A stretch of 64,000 nucleotides of DNA from Chrysopilus asiliformis. Taxonomy: Eukaryota; Arthropoda; Insecta; Diptera; Rhagionidae. Under the pieces are notes generated by a model. It was not told the DNA's origin, searched no databases, and saw only the letters and a list, made by a program, of their open reading frames with translations. Of this stretch, positions 52,190 to 62,039 are shown piece by piece. Each line of letters begins with the position of its first letter. Positions within the stretch are counted from its first letter, which is position 1. The stretch is taken from NCBI GenBank assembly GCA_964034945.1, contig OZ035960.1:79641331-79705330 (forward strand), in the 5' to 3' direction. Both the position numbers and the translations under genes were made by a program.

Positions 52190-53275
52190 AGTACCAGGTA
52201 GACCGAGCCTTGCTCGGCGATCTCAAAATCCTCCTGCCTCTGTCTCTGAGTAATTGAATCCGATTGTAATTGCAACATGATTCGTATAATGAGTTTCGGG
52301 GAAATTGATTGTTTTGTAATTACCATTTATCGCTGCCGATAGATATCTAAAAAGTGATATTTTTAGAATACATATCGCAAAACCTTACTCCCTAGCAATA
52401 TTGCGAATTTTCATTAAGATACCTTCACGTAATTCGAAGACACGATCCCCGAGGGGAGGAGAAAGTTAGGTTTGTATTGGAAAAATCGAAAGCCCTTAGT
52501 CCGCTTAGTAATACTGTAAAGTTGCATTAAGATCGGACTACCCAATTCGAAGATACCAGGCGAGGGGTATCGAGGGGAATTTTCTCAGAGGTGAGACCTA
52601 CACTGCCGGTCAAAAAAACTTGACCGATGATAAAAAAAACCAATTTTTCGATCTTTCACTCCCATTGTATGTACAAGTTAAGGTTTTTTATATACATTCA
52701 AGGTGAATGATAAGAGAATAGACATTTTCAATTTTGAATTGATCGATATTCGACTATTATCGACTTTTCTCGGCTGCAATCGCCTCGGCTCGAGGAAACG
52801 CGGCCAAGTCGGCCGCATCATTGATCACGCATCATTGTTTATGTACTGTCAACAATCGCCAACGACAATTTTTCATCATTTGATTCCTTGTTATTATCAC
52901 GAGTATGACCGTTCATGTGTAATGAGCAAAAGGTGGTCACTTCGATGAAAAATGCGTTTAAATTGTATATTTTAGATCATTTTTATTTCTTTCATCATGT
53001 TCATCGAATAATAATTTCAAAATGTTGAATAAGCTTCAGTTATGTACATTAAATTGTCGAATTAAAACATTTACAATACATGAAACATGAGTGAAAAGTC
53101 GAAAAATTGGTTTTTTTTTTTATCATCGGTCAAGTTTTTTTGACCGGCAGTGTATCTAGATCGATTCCTTGTCCCCGAAAATCCCTTACCACCAAGTTTC
53201 GTGAAAATCGTTTGGCGGGTTTTCGAGATCGTTGTGCAGTCATTTTCTCGTATTATATTATAGGATAAGATTACC
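52190..53275 (-). mobile_element. Hairpin-ended interspersed repeat (Helitron-like?) inside H
   Basis: Left border carries a CCGAGC-CTT-GCTCGG hairpin with ACCAGGTAGA. Right border resembles the 5' side of Helitron-like elements (complement of CCACCAAGTTTCGTGAAAAT, GGCGGGTTTTCGAGATC). Split by a mariner MITE at 52601-53152. Terminal CTRR not confirmed. Confidence 0.45.
52601..53152. mobile_element. mariner-type MITE with TA duplication
   Basis: TIRs about 50 bp beginning CACTGCCGGTCAAAAAAACT; flanked by TA (52599-52600, 53153-53154). 552 bp interior has no transposase. Confidence 0.85.
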
Positions 53276-53940
53276 AGTTTTAAACGGTTTTACTGTCAAG
53301 AAGGATGATATTTAATGGTTTCACTGTATGCTGGTATGTAAAATATTCCGCTTTAATGTATATTAAAAATAATTAAAACAATTTCCTAGCATATAAGACG
53401 AAAAATCTTTGTTCTTTGTTATGACAAAATAATTCATTTTTTTTAAATAATATGTAAGAAATCAGACTTTTGCTTACGGTGACCAGAGTTGCAGGTAGTA
53501 GCAGATGAAATATGGATATTTTGAAAGGTATTGACTTTGGCTATCATGTCCAACTTACACCTGACTGGTACAAGCCGGTACATTTTTTCCAGAGCCATAT
53601 ACATACAAAATTTCGCGAAATAAATAGTATTTTTAGAATGCCCAGAATTCCAGGATAACAATTTTAAGAAAAAAAATGTAGTAGGTACTACAAATTTTTA
53701 ATTTTTATTATAATTGCCTAAATATGTTGATGATAAAATTGATTTTTCTGTACTAAGTGACTTAATAAAATTAAAAAAATTTATTGTAAATTCGAAAATT
53801 GAAAAAACCAGAATTTTTACCAACTTTGACCCCATGGCGTTCGGAAATTACTTGTCCCAGGAGTGTCCTTTTGGATTTCTAGGTTCCTAAGAATTCTCAA
53901 CGCAATGACATAACCGAAATCCTTCAAAGGCAGACCTCAA
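53276..53940. other. Interior of element H, nothing recognised
   Basis: AT-rich DNA. A minus-strand 72-codon frame at 53443-53661 has no recognisable motif and is probably chance. Confidence 0.4.
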
Positions 53941-54208
53941 CATTTGTATTTTTGGCCGCCGAATAGCACTTTGGCCCCAACGTGCGAGGGGGATTATTTT
54001 GAACTTCGGTTTTGCACTAATTTGAGTTGTTCGAAAAAAATGATCTCTATAATACATAATTTTTGGTTAAACATAACAAAAGCTATAATTACCAATCTGG
54101 CAATTATTGAAAACCCGTATGGTGATATGGCATTGTTCGAAGTATAATTGAACAGCGAACAGTTGTATCAAAATTCCACTTTGAAGCAGAGTTGGGCAAA
54201 ATGTAATT

Positions 54209-57200
54209 TTTTTTTTTTTTTTTTTTTTTTATAGATCCAGCCAGAGCTTAGGGGAAGACCCTTTAATGCCGAAGCACAGCTCGGGATGGTTGGAAGGACA
54301 AAAGGAGATGCCGATTTATGTTCTCCTTGAACTTCTGCGGGTTATAGTCCGGGGGGAACACATCGGATGGTAAATTGTTCCAAAGTCTTGTTGTTCGCGG
54401 AATGAAGGAACCCCTAAACTTTACTGTACGAAAGCGGGGAGGCTCAAGGAAGAAGTCGTGCGCACGTGCAGCTGCACGAGAGGGTCTAGGGAAAATATAC
54501 CGTGGAGGAATAAGTTGGGAAATTTCGGTAGAACATTTCCCATTGAAATATTTGTAGAATATGCTGAGTACTCCAACAGAGCGACGATGCTCGAGAGACG
54601 GTAATGAATCTGTCAAAGACTTGTCTCCAATTAGTCGGATCGCACGTTTTTGGATTCGGTCCAGCAGTTGGAGGACAGTTTTTGGGGCTCCAGCCCAAAT
54701 GTGCGAATTGTACTCGAGTCTCGGTCGAATGTAGCTCTTGTAAATGTTAAGGACGTCGACTGGTGCGAAATATTTTTTGCATCGTCCCAGGAAGCCTAGG
54801 CACTGCGATGCTTCCTTTGCTATTTTAAAAATATGATCACTCCATTGGAGCTTCTCATTTATTTCGATGCCCAACATTCTGATGTTTTTTGAGTCACTAA
54901 TGGACTCACTCATAAATTCGACCGTTTCGGGGGATTTTTCGCATTTCATCGATAACAGCATTGATTGGGTTTTAGATGCGTTGAATTCCACACGGTTGAT
55001 TCTGCCCCAAGCCAGAATTGTGTTTAAATCAGAATTCAAAGATCTAATTTGCTCACTGCGTTTCGATCGAACTGCAATGGCGTTCGATTCTGCAGGTGAA
55101 CTGAAATGGTAGGATGCGTCAAGGGAGCTGTCATCAGCGAAACAATAAAGTGGATTGAGAGTGAGAGATAGTAGATCATTGATAAATATTAAGAAAAGCG
55201 TAGGAGCTAGAACTGAGCCTTGAGGGACACCAGAGTTAATTTTGAAGAGATCAGATTTATAACCATCCAATACAACCTGTATTGAACGATCAGAAAGGTA
55301 GCTCTCAATCCATTTGGAAATTGCAGGGTTTAGACCGATAGCTCGTATCTTTGCCATCAAAGCTTTATGCCAAACACGGTCGAAAGCTTTGGAGATGTCC
55401 AGCGCTATAGTTTTTGATTCGCCAAAATTATGGAGACTTTTACTCCAGCGCTCGGTCAAGCAGACCAAAAGATCGCCTGTGGAGCGGCGCTCACGAAAGC
55501 CATATTGGCGATCGTTGATTATGTTATTGGGCTCTAAAAAATTTGTAATTTTGGTATTTATTAAAGTTTCCATAACCTTGGCAAGTACAGAAGTCAGAGC
55601 TATAGGCCTATAATTTGAGGGGTCGCATTTGTCACCTTTTTTGGGAATGGGCTGGACATTAGCTGCTTTCCAAGAAGAGGGATAGATCCCCTTGGAGAAG
55701 CTGAGGTAAAATAGGGAGCGAAGAGGTCCAGCTAAGGTGACGGCACATTTTTTCAAAACATGGGGGGGAATGCCATCCGGTCCTGTAGATTTGTTCACGT
55801 CAATCTCCTGCAGAATTCTAACTATTTGTCTTTTGCGGATGGAAAGTTTTGGAGAGACAATCTCCGATATGGTGGGTTGGGGCGGTACTTGGTTGGATTC
55901 CGGGAGACTTGAGTTCGCTGCGAATTTCGCGGCTAAAACGTTCGCCTTGCCAACGGGATCGACAACCACTTCATTATCACATATTAGTGGAGGTGTTGAA
56001 GATTTTGTGAAATTGTTTTTTACCGCTTTCACCATTGACCAAAAGGATTTTTGCCCTTTCGGACAGGTTAAGATTTTCCGCTTCATCTTTTGGTCGAAGT
56101 CATGTTTGGCACGACGTAGTACAGACTTAGAGGTGTTTCGAGCGTTTATAAACGACAAGCGAGTTTCTTCATTAGGGTTTCCCCTAAATTCAGAAAACGC
56201 CGTCTTTTTTGTTTTGATGGCGTCGCGACACGCTTTCGTGAACCAGGTGTTGGAGTCACACCTTGCAACAATGGAGCTGCACGGTATGTAGGACTTCATA
56301 CCAAGTGTGATTACGTTCGTGACCTTTGCAGTCGCAACGTCAACGTCACCTTCCCTGAAACAATCAGACCACTTGTAAGCTGCAAAATACTGGTTCAAGC
56401 TCTCCCAGTTGGCTTTTTTAAAATGCCAAACAGTCCTACGCGGGGCTTTAATTGTATTTTTAGGAGGCCTTTCGGTGGAAAATGAACAGCTTACCAGACA
56501 GTGATCAGATCCTCCCAGGGGAGGCAAGACAGAAACGCTATATTTAGACGGATTTGTAGTTAAAAACAAATCCAACAGATATGAGGTGTGTCCTGCAATA
56601 TCTGGAATTCTCGTTGGTTTGTCTACGATTTGCGTCAACAAGGTTGATTCTGCGAAGAGTTCAGTGTGCAAACCAACAGGATCAGGATGGCATGAGAAAG
56701 GAAGCCACTTATCATTATGGACGTTGAAATCACCCGCAACAACAATTTCAGCGTCAGGGTTTGTTGCAGTAATTGCATCGATGGAGACAGACAATTTGTC
56801 CAACTCGACCAACGTGTTCTCGGTGGAACAATTAGGGCTTCGATAAATGAAACAAAGGTAGATGTGCTTGCGCATATGGAGCTTTAACCAGATGAAATTA
56901 AATTCTGGATTAGCGCATTTTCCTAAGTTAGGAAGAAGTGAGTAAGGCACATCGTTGCGGATATAAATTGCGATACCCCTTTGACGAAAAAATACTGGCT
57001 CCAGGTGATACCCATTGACCTGAAATTGACCTGGGTCGCAATCACGATCAACTTTAGTCTCACCCAAAGCCAGTACCTCTGGTTTATTTTGGGAAAGGTG
57101 GATGTAAACAGAAAGATGGTTCTCCCTAATCCCGCGAACATTGCAAAAATTAAATTTTGAATTTCGACTTACCCGCATCGGTCCAACAAAAAACACAAAA

Positions 57201-57538
57201 CGACAACACGGACACAAACAGTAGCCAAGTGGAGTATACGAGGATACAAAAGAGCTGGAAACGGTTAACGGTTGCTCAGTACAAAAGCCTTAAGCAACCA
57301 GATGCCAACCGCTCCTGCACCCTGCACCCCGCAGAGGCTCCACTTAGCCGGGAAAGGTGTAAAAAAGGGCCTTAAGAAGCCCTTTGCCCTGGCACTTCAC
57401 TATTTCTTTTTTTTTATATATCACGCGGCGGACGGTTTTCGGTTTTTCGTTGTTTTGTTTTTTTTTTTTGTCGCGGAATACGAAAATTGTAGTGCGGTTT
57501 GTGTCGATCAAAATGCAGCCACGTCCGTTCGCTGTTAT
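54209..57538 (-). mobile_element. LINE 3 (CR1/L2/Rex-like or Jockey-like), apparently full length
   Basis: Minus-strand element with a ~360-bp GC-rich 5' UTR (57179-57538), a single long ORF, a very short 3' UTR of about 30 bp and an A-tail of about 24 (T-run 54207-54230). Sits inside the hAT element. 5' edge approximate, target duplication not determined. FADD at the RT site and a single ORF recall CR1/L2/Rex groups, but the plain A-tail recalls Jockey. Confidence 0.8.
54263..57178 (-). CDS. LINE 3 ORF2-like protein: endonuclease and reverse transcriptase
   Basis: Intact frame, about 971 codons from ATG 57178; the frame is open a further 13 codons upstream without ATG. Endonuclease: FNFCNVRGIREN start, LALGETKVD glutamate, VVAGDFNVHNDKW and GGSDHCLVSC. 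Reverse transcriptase: KSTGPDGIPPHVLKK, LTSVLAKVMETLI, LDISKAFDRVWHKAL, SGVPQGSVLAPTLFLIFIND and FADDSSL at the catalytic site. The C-terminal region RLWNNLPSDVFPPDYN is a conserved tail of this LINE group. No RNase H and no separate gag ORF seen. Complete motifs and no frameshift suggest a recently active copy. Confidence 0.9.
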   Translation of the reverse strand: MRVSRNSKFNFCNVRGIRENHLSVYIHLSQNKPEVLALGETKVDRDCDPGQFQVNGYHLEPVFFRQRGIAIYIRNDVPYSLLPNLGKCANPEFNFIWLKLHMRKHIYLCFIYRSPNCSTENTLVELDKLSVSIDAITATNPDAEIVVAGDFNVHNDKWLPFSCHPDPVGLHTELFAESTLLTQIVDKPTRIPDIAGHTSYLLDLFLTTNPSKYSVSVLPPLGGSDHCLVSCSFSTERPPKNTIKAPRRTVWHFKKANWESLNQYFAAYKWSDCFREGDVDVATAKVTNVITLGMKSYIPCSSIVARCDSNTWFTKACRDAIKTKKTAFSEFRGNPNEETRLSFINARNTSKSVLRRAKHDFDQKMKRKILTCPKGQKSFWSMVKAVKNNFTKSSTPPLICDNEVVVDPVGKANVLAAKFAANSSLPESNQVPPQPTISEIVSPKLSIRKRQIVRILQEIDVNKSTGPDGIPPHVLKKCAVTLAGPLRSLFYLSFSKGIYPSSWKAANVQPIPKKGDKCDPSNYRPIALTSVLAKVMETLINTKITNFLEPNNIINDRQYGFRERRSTGDLLVCLTERWSKSLHNFGESKTIALDISKAFDRVWHKALMAKIRAIGLNPAISKWIESYLSDRSIQVVLDGYKSDLFKINSGVPQGSVLAPTLFLIFINDLLSLTLNPLYCFADDSSLDASYHFSSPAESNAIAVRSKRSEQIRSLNSDLNTILAWGRINRVEFNASKTQSMLLSMKCEKSPETVEFMSESISDSKNIRMLGIEINEKLQWSDHIFKIAKEASQCLGFLGRCKKYFAPVDVLNIYKSYIRPRLEYNSHIWAGAPKTVLQLLDRIQKRAIRLIGDKSLTDSLPSLEHRRSVGVLSIFYKYFNGKCSTEISQLIPPRYIFPRPSRAAARAHDFFLEPPRFRTVKFRGSFIPRTTRLWNNLPSDVFPPDYNPQKFKENINRHLLLSFQPSRAVLRH

Positions 57539-57540
57539 TT

Positions 57541-57780
57541 AATTAATAATTAAATTACTTGTAATTGAATTACATGTAATTGAATTACTTTGTAATTGCA
57601 ATTACATGTAATTGTTTTTGTTTTTAATTACAAATAATTTAATTACAAGTAATTATTTTTCATCAATTACAAAGTAATTGAATTACATGTAATTGCAATT
57701 ACAAAGTAATTCAATTACATGTAATTTAATTACAAGTAATTCAATTACACGTTTAATTACTTAAATAAAATTGGTAACTA
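57541..57780. repeat. AATTACATGTAATT palindrome array
   Basis: Dense run of AATTACATGTAATT, AATTACAAAGTAATT and AATTACAAGTAATT words, all palindromic or nearly so. Part of the hAT element's subterminal region; shorter copies remain at 58085-58120. Confidence 0.75.
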
Positions 57781-58569
57781 AATTGAATTTCCACCGTTCT
57801 AAAAAAAAACCCGGTTTCTGAAACGGCGACATTTCAGGTTTTAAACTCATAGTAATTGCTCAAGCAAAATTTAAGCAGTGGTGAAGTTTGCTTAGCAATG
57901 CTGATTTGCTTTCCTTTGTGTTTCTTATACAGGAAAATCGATTTCTTTTTTTTGGAAAATAGTACGGAGCAAAATAAAATTAGGGAGGAAATTTCTGAAC
58001 AGCACATGACTTTCTTATACAAAAAAAAAATTTTTTTTTTCAGGAAAATACCCTAGAGCAAAATAAAATTCTCGAGGAAATTTCTGAATTAATAATTAAA
58101 TTACTTTGTAATTATTAACGCCCAACTCTGCTTTGAAGTCAAACTTTTCAATAAGATTTTTTTAAATTTATTCCAATCGGATTTTGATATATGGGAGTTT
58201 TATGTAGAATCATATCCTAAATAACTTTTTTTCTTGCACTTTTTTATAAGATGCACCGTTTTTGAGATATTCGCAAAAAACCTTTTCGTTCGTATGGGGG
58301 GTACCCCCCCTAATGGTCCATTTTTGCCCATTAACGAACTTAGCCTCGCATTTTACGAAAAACGGATCCACGCAAAATTTCAAGTCTCTAGCTCAATCCG
58401 TGCGCCCGCAATCCGCGCCACAGACGGACGGACATGGAAAATTCAATTTTTTTAATAATTCTAAACACACTGGTGTAATTCATTTTTGTGTGGGATAACG
58501 GGATCTTGGCGTTACAAACGGCAAGGCAATACTAATATACCCTTTGGTTTCACCACACGGGTATAAGAA

Positions 58570-58940
58570 GGACATAGTTATTCAAACCAGATGACCGAAA
58601 GACATAACTCAAACCGAACTGTGTTACTTTTTTTTAAATTTATCTGTTTTCTTACATTTCCGATTCCAAATATTACGAGATTCTTGATTTATGCAAACCG
58701 AAAAATATGGAAAAGAACCTCTTGCCTTTATTTTTCTTCACATTTTCCTTATATCCTTCAATATAATTTTGCTTTTAATTTTTTTTTTCAATAAATGATA
58801 TGAATTAAATGTACGCTGAAAAAAAGTGTTACTTTCATTAATTTATATAGTGCTCCTAAAAGGGTTAAAATAAAAATTGAATTTTACGAATTTATTAAAG
58901 CATACGAACGAAATAGTTCCTCATACAAACGAAATAGTTT
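58570..58940. other. No gene recognised
   Basis: AT-rich DNA between the family D terminus and the next minisatellite. Confidence 0.4.
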
Positions 58941-58949
58941 TTTTTTGCA

Positions 58950-59345
58950 ATTTTCTCGAAAACGGTGAATTATATTGATAAAAATATAATGCTACAATTG
59001 TGTTTAGAATAGCATTCTACATAATTCATCCATACCAATACGACCACTGCTTCCCCCTCTCCCACAGAAATGGAATACTTTTATCCTGTTTTTTCGAAAA
59101 CTGTGCATCCTATTGAAAAACTTATAACGATAAAATGTGTTTAGAATATGATTCTATACATCAAAACCACTCCTTTCCCCCTCCCCCGTACAAATCGAAT
59201 ACTTATTTTCTATTTTCTCGAAAACGGTGGGTCATATTGAAAAATTTATAAAGGTAAACTCTGTTTAGAATATGATCTTACAGAACCGCCCCACACATCA
59301 AGATCCAATCAAATGGATGTTTCCCCCTCTGCTTTATAAATGGAT
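58950..59345 (+). repeat. ~130-bp minisatellite, three units
   Basis: Units contain TTTTCTCGAAAACGGTG, ATATTGAAAAATTTATAA, GTGTTTAGAATATGATTCTA and CCCCCTC. Non-coding. Unrelated to the other minisatellites here. Confidence 0.65.
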
Positions 59346-59386
59346 GTTCTAACTAAAATAAACATTTTGTCTGTCATCATATAGAG

Positions 59387-59940
59387 CACTGCTGCCCAAC
59401 CAGGCGATCGCGATCTACCAGTCGATCTCGACACGAATTTGGGTCGATCTACTACAGACTGAAAATGTTAAAAAAAAATTTTTTTTGTAAACACAAATAT
59501 TAAAAAAAAGGGAGAGTGAAAATTAAGTAATCACACTATCTACTTCTCCGTTTTTTTTGTTTTTTTTTGCTGTTAAAGAAAGTGGTCCTTTTTACTTAGA
59601 TACCTTATTTTAAATTTTATTTTACTTGCATATTTTAAGTAGGCATTGAAAACTTGAAAATTACTAGATTCTCGCGGTTTATTTGAATTTGACTCATGTT
59701 TAAAATTTGTTTGAATAGTTTAGTTTCGATTTAGAATTCACGAGCCTGTTCACATTAGGCGATGCGAGACGCTACGTGTTATCGCAAACATGAAATGGTT
59801 TATTTTCAGGATTACTGCGGCACCGTACGTGGAGTATCTTTTGCTCTGGCCATCTAACCACACGTACATATATGGGTAGATCTCGATGTAGTTGGATTAC
59901 AAAAAGTCGAACTTTAGTACAAAAAGGTTGGGCAGGCCTG
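59387..59940. mobile_element. hAT element with GATCTACC/TCGATC motifs, TSD ATATAGAG
   Basis: Ends CACTGCTGCCCAACC and complement GGTTGGGCAGGCCTG. Exact ATATAGAG on both sides (59379-59386, 59941-59948). The left subterminal region has CGATCGCGATCTACCAGTCG palindromic words; the right has GGTAGATCTCGATG. No transposase. Confidence 0.85.
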
Positions 59941-60169
59941 ATATAGAGTATTTGACGACCCCTGACAATTGTAGCTTTTCTTATGCTTTGTTTTTAATAA
60001 CGTTTTTAAAATTACTTGCTTGTTTTGGTTTTCTATGAACATAACATCTTATGTTTATATGGAGCCATTTCATGTATTGTGGTTAGCTGGGATATGTGTT
60101 ATGACATCACAAACGACGGATGCTTATATGGGAGTTGGTGTCCAGATTATTCCAATATTTTTAAGTATA

Positions 60170-60740
60170 ATATAATCGCTTTTCGCCACAATAATTTTTT
60201 TTTTCACCACGACCAATCCGAATTTACAGAAATAAAAATCTGGTCACCCTAATCTCAGAATAGACATGATTTTTGAACTTGCTGAAAAATCAGGAGTGGT
60301 ATTCCGTAACTTGTTTCAAGCGTTTGTTTCGAGTTAGAAGAAAAATCAGTATTCGCTAGCTCTGTTTTGCCCTGTCATTTATTTTGGTCGAAACAGAGAC
60401 AGCGAATACTACTTTTTCTTCTAACTCGAAACAAACGCTTGAAACAAGTTACGGAATACCACTCCTGACCTTAAGACGAAGTCGTAAGATGTTTCGCCAC
60501 ACACACAAGATTTGCTCCCAGTTAACAGGAACTGAAGGCTTTGATCTGTCCCCAATCTGCAAGTGTGTGATGCGAAACAGATCTCAGGTGGCCGCATTTT
60601 CTCGACTGCAGTTAAATTGTGAGTGTCCCTATAGCATATCTGCCGATCCTATTAACACTAGGGTGAGCAGATTCCTATTGCTGTAAGCCCGATTGGTCGT
60701 GGTGAAAAAAAAATAATGTAACGAAAAGCGATATTTCACT
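60170..60740. repeat. Inverted pair of TAGGGTGACCAGA-type element ends around a MITE
   Basis: Sequence ending TCTGGTCACCCTA (to 60251) is the complement of that starting TAGGGTGAGCAGATT (60660), with shared ATTGGTCGTGGTGAAAAA. Termini of two related MITEs facing each other, or one large inverted duplication. Confidence 0.5.
60289..60469. mobile_element. Palindromic MITE
   Basis: Arms of about 75 bp: CAGGAGTGGTATTCCGTAAC and complement, including GCGTTTGTTTCGAGTTAGAA. Spacer about 30 bp. Non-coding. Confidence 0.7.
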
Positions 60741-60749
60741 CTGAAATAT

Positions 60750-61250
60750 TGCAAGGATCTGGACGCTAACTCCAATAGAACCATCTGTCTGTATAATAAA
60801 ACACATTTCTGAGCCAACCACAACCATAAACAAAATATAAGACTGTTAATTTCTAACAACTCGAAACTTGACCGAAATTGAATTTCAGCACTGAAAAATA
60901 ATCCTCTAAAGCAGCGCTCTGAAGCCATGTGCACCAAGGGCAACTTCGAGGCTCAAATTGCTTCTATCCATCGATTCTTCATGCTACCCGTTTCATTCTG
61001 GCTTGTACGCAAACTGCATACATACGCATATGAAAGAAATAATCTGTTTCACTTTGCATATAACCCGTTCTGCTTCCACTTGTATTTATTTATTATTTTA
61101 TGTGTATGGGGTGGTGCTTTCTCGCTCCCTTGTCACCGCGACCTTAAGATTTATTGTGACTTCCCCACTACTTCCACTTGGGCATTTTGCATATCATGGA
61201 GCTTTGCTGAGTTCTAAGTGAGGCCATTTATGCGAGAGATTTTTATTAGC
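60750..61250. other. No gene; family C fragment at 60830-60925
   Basis: Contains CATAAACAAAATATAAGACT, TTTCTAACAACTCGAAACTT and AATAATCCTCTAAAGCAG of repeat C. Otherwise nothing recognised. Confidence 0.45.
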
Positions 61251-61253
61251 TCA

Positions 61254-62025
61254 GTACAGCGATTTTTGTGCAAAAGGTGATAATTTTCCCGTGATCTTTC
61301 CCGTGATAAATGAAATGTGAAGTTTTTCAAATTTCAATTCAGAAAGTCACAAGACTGGGAAATTTTATCTCCAAAAAATGGTTTTGGGAACCCGGTTGCC
61401 CTGTAGTTTTTTGTGGTGGCCCTTTTCTGTTGACCTCCCTTGTTATCTCTTCCCAAACACGCTGTTTGTTGGCTTTTGCGTTGGGGGTTAGACGGCGGTG
61501 CAAAACAGAGAAGTTCTTCTCCACTAAATTTATGAGAAGCAGCCGTTGTTCCGCCGTTGGCCTAGTAACCTAAACATTAACAATTTTAACATTAATTTGT
61601 GACATTTTTTCGCGAATCAATCAACACACAAAAATTGAAATCCATTGAATTTAATTCAAGTTCAAATTCAATTTATTGCGGCTTATATTTACACAAAATG
61701 GTTTTTTTACAGATGAAGTTTTGATTTTATTTTATAGCGATGGAGGAGACACATCTAATATGACAGGAATTCGCGTATTACAAATTTCAACACACAAAAC
61801 AAAACTCAGCCACCCTCGAAAAATCTCGGTGCGTCAGTGACAGTTCAAAGTGAAGAGCACAGCTAGTGTGACCATATACAAATTTCGAGGGAAATTTCCA
61901 GTCGACTTTCCAATAAAATCTCACCAACACAGGTACATGCAAACAAGCATACATTGACAGGAATTTGTGTCTTTATTGTTATCACGGCTTTTATCACTTA
62001 TCACCTTTTGCACAAAAATCGCTGT
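61254..62025 (-). mobile_element. TIR-like element carrying a Myb/SANT-like gene fragment
   Basis: Inverted words TACAGCGATTTTTGTGCAAA (61256) and complement (to about 62024), with AGGTGATAA inside each. Encloses the Myb-like fragment. Full termini and target duplication not determined. Confidence 0.5.
61375..61573 (-). pseudogene. Myb/SANT-like DNA-binding domain fragment
   Basis: Minus strand: RPTAEQRLLLINLVEKNFSV, LTPNAKANKQRVWEEITREV and GPPQKT. The spacing of the tryptophan (VWEEI) and leucines fits the Myb/SANT-like domain used by transposon accessory proteins (Harbinger) and some host factors. Preceded by TTTAG, which could be an acceptor. The domain's last helix is not intact. Confidence 0.55.
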
Positions 62026-62039
62026 ACAGTTGTCATTAG

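Larger units (their letters stand above)
51217..53986 (-). mobile_element. DNA transposon H
   Basis: TIRs of about 40 bp: CACTATGTGGCCAAAGTGCC and the complement at about 53945-53986, both with ATTCGGCGGCCAAAAATAC. Lies inside family C. Contains a broken protein, a hairpin-ended repeat and a mariner MITE. Target duplication degenerate. Confidence 0.7.
50998..54060 (-). mobile_element. Repeat family C, split by DNA transposon H
   Basis: Right half 50998-51215 (AAACAAATTATAAGAAGACT to CTCTTACGTCACGATG) and left half 53989-54060 (GGGGATTATTTTGAACTTCG to ATAATACATAATTTTTGG). Together they match the copy at 16340-16660 in reverse. Confidence 0.7.
54187..58130. mobile_element. hAT element with ACATGTAATT arrays, TSD CTTTGAAG
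   Basis: Ends CAGAGTTGGGCAAAATGTAA and complement of AATTATTAACGCCCAACTCTG. Exact CTTTGAAG at 54179-54186 and 58131-58138. An empty site exists in this window: the family D copy at about 63040 reads straight through ACTTTGAAGTCAAA. The remaining interior (57541-57780, 58080-58120) is made of TAATTACATGTAATTA-type palindromes. A LINE is inserted inside. Confidence 0.9.
54072..58565 (+). mobile_element. Repeat family D copy split by a hAT element
   Basis: Left part 54072-54186 (palindromic CCAATCTGGCAATTATTG, then ACCCGTATGGTGATATGG). Right part 58131-58565 (AATAAGATTTTTTTAAATTT ... TACCCTTTGGTTTCACCACA CGGGTATA). The left subterminal ACCCGTATGGTGA is the inverted match of the right TCACCA(T/C)ACGGGT. 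Confidence 0.75.

Noticed and set aside
52703..52948. 81-codon frame as a transposase in the mariner MITE
   Set aside because: No DDE or HTH motif; it is too short and the element is a MITE.
54375..56846. Several plus-strand frames opposite LINE 3
   Set aside because: Shadows of the intact minus-strand reverse transcriptase frame.
57241..57400. LINE 3 gag ORF upstream of the RT frame
   Set aside because: Only short frames without zinc knuckle or RRM features; treated as 5' UTR.
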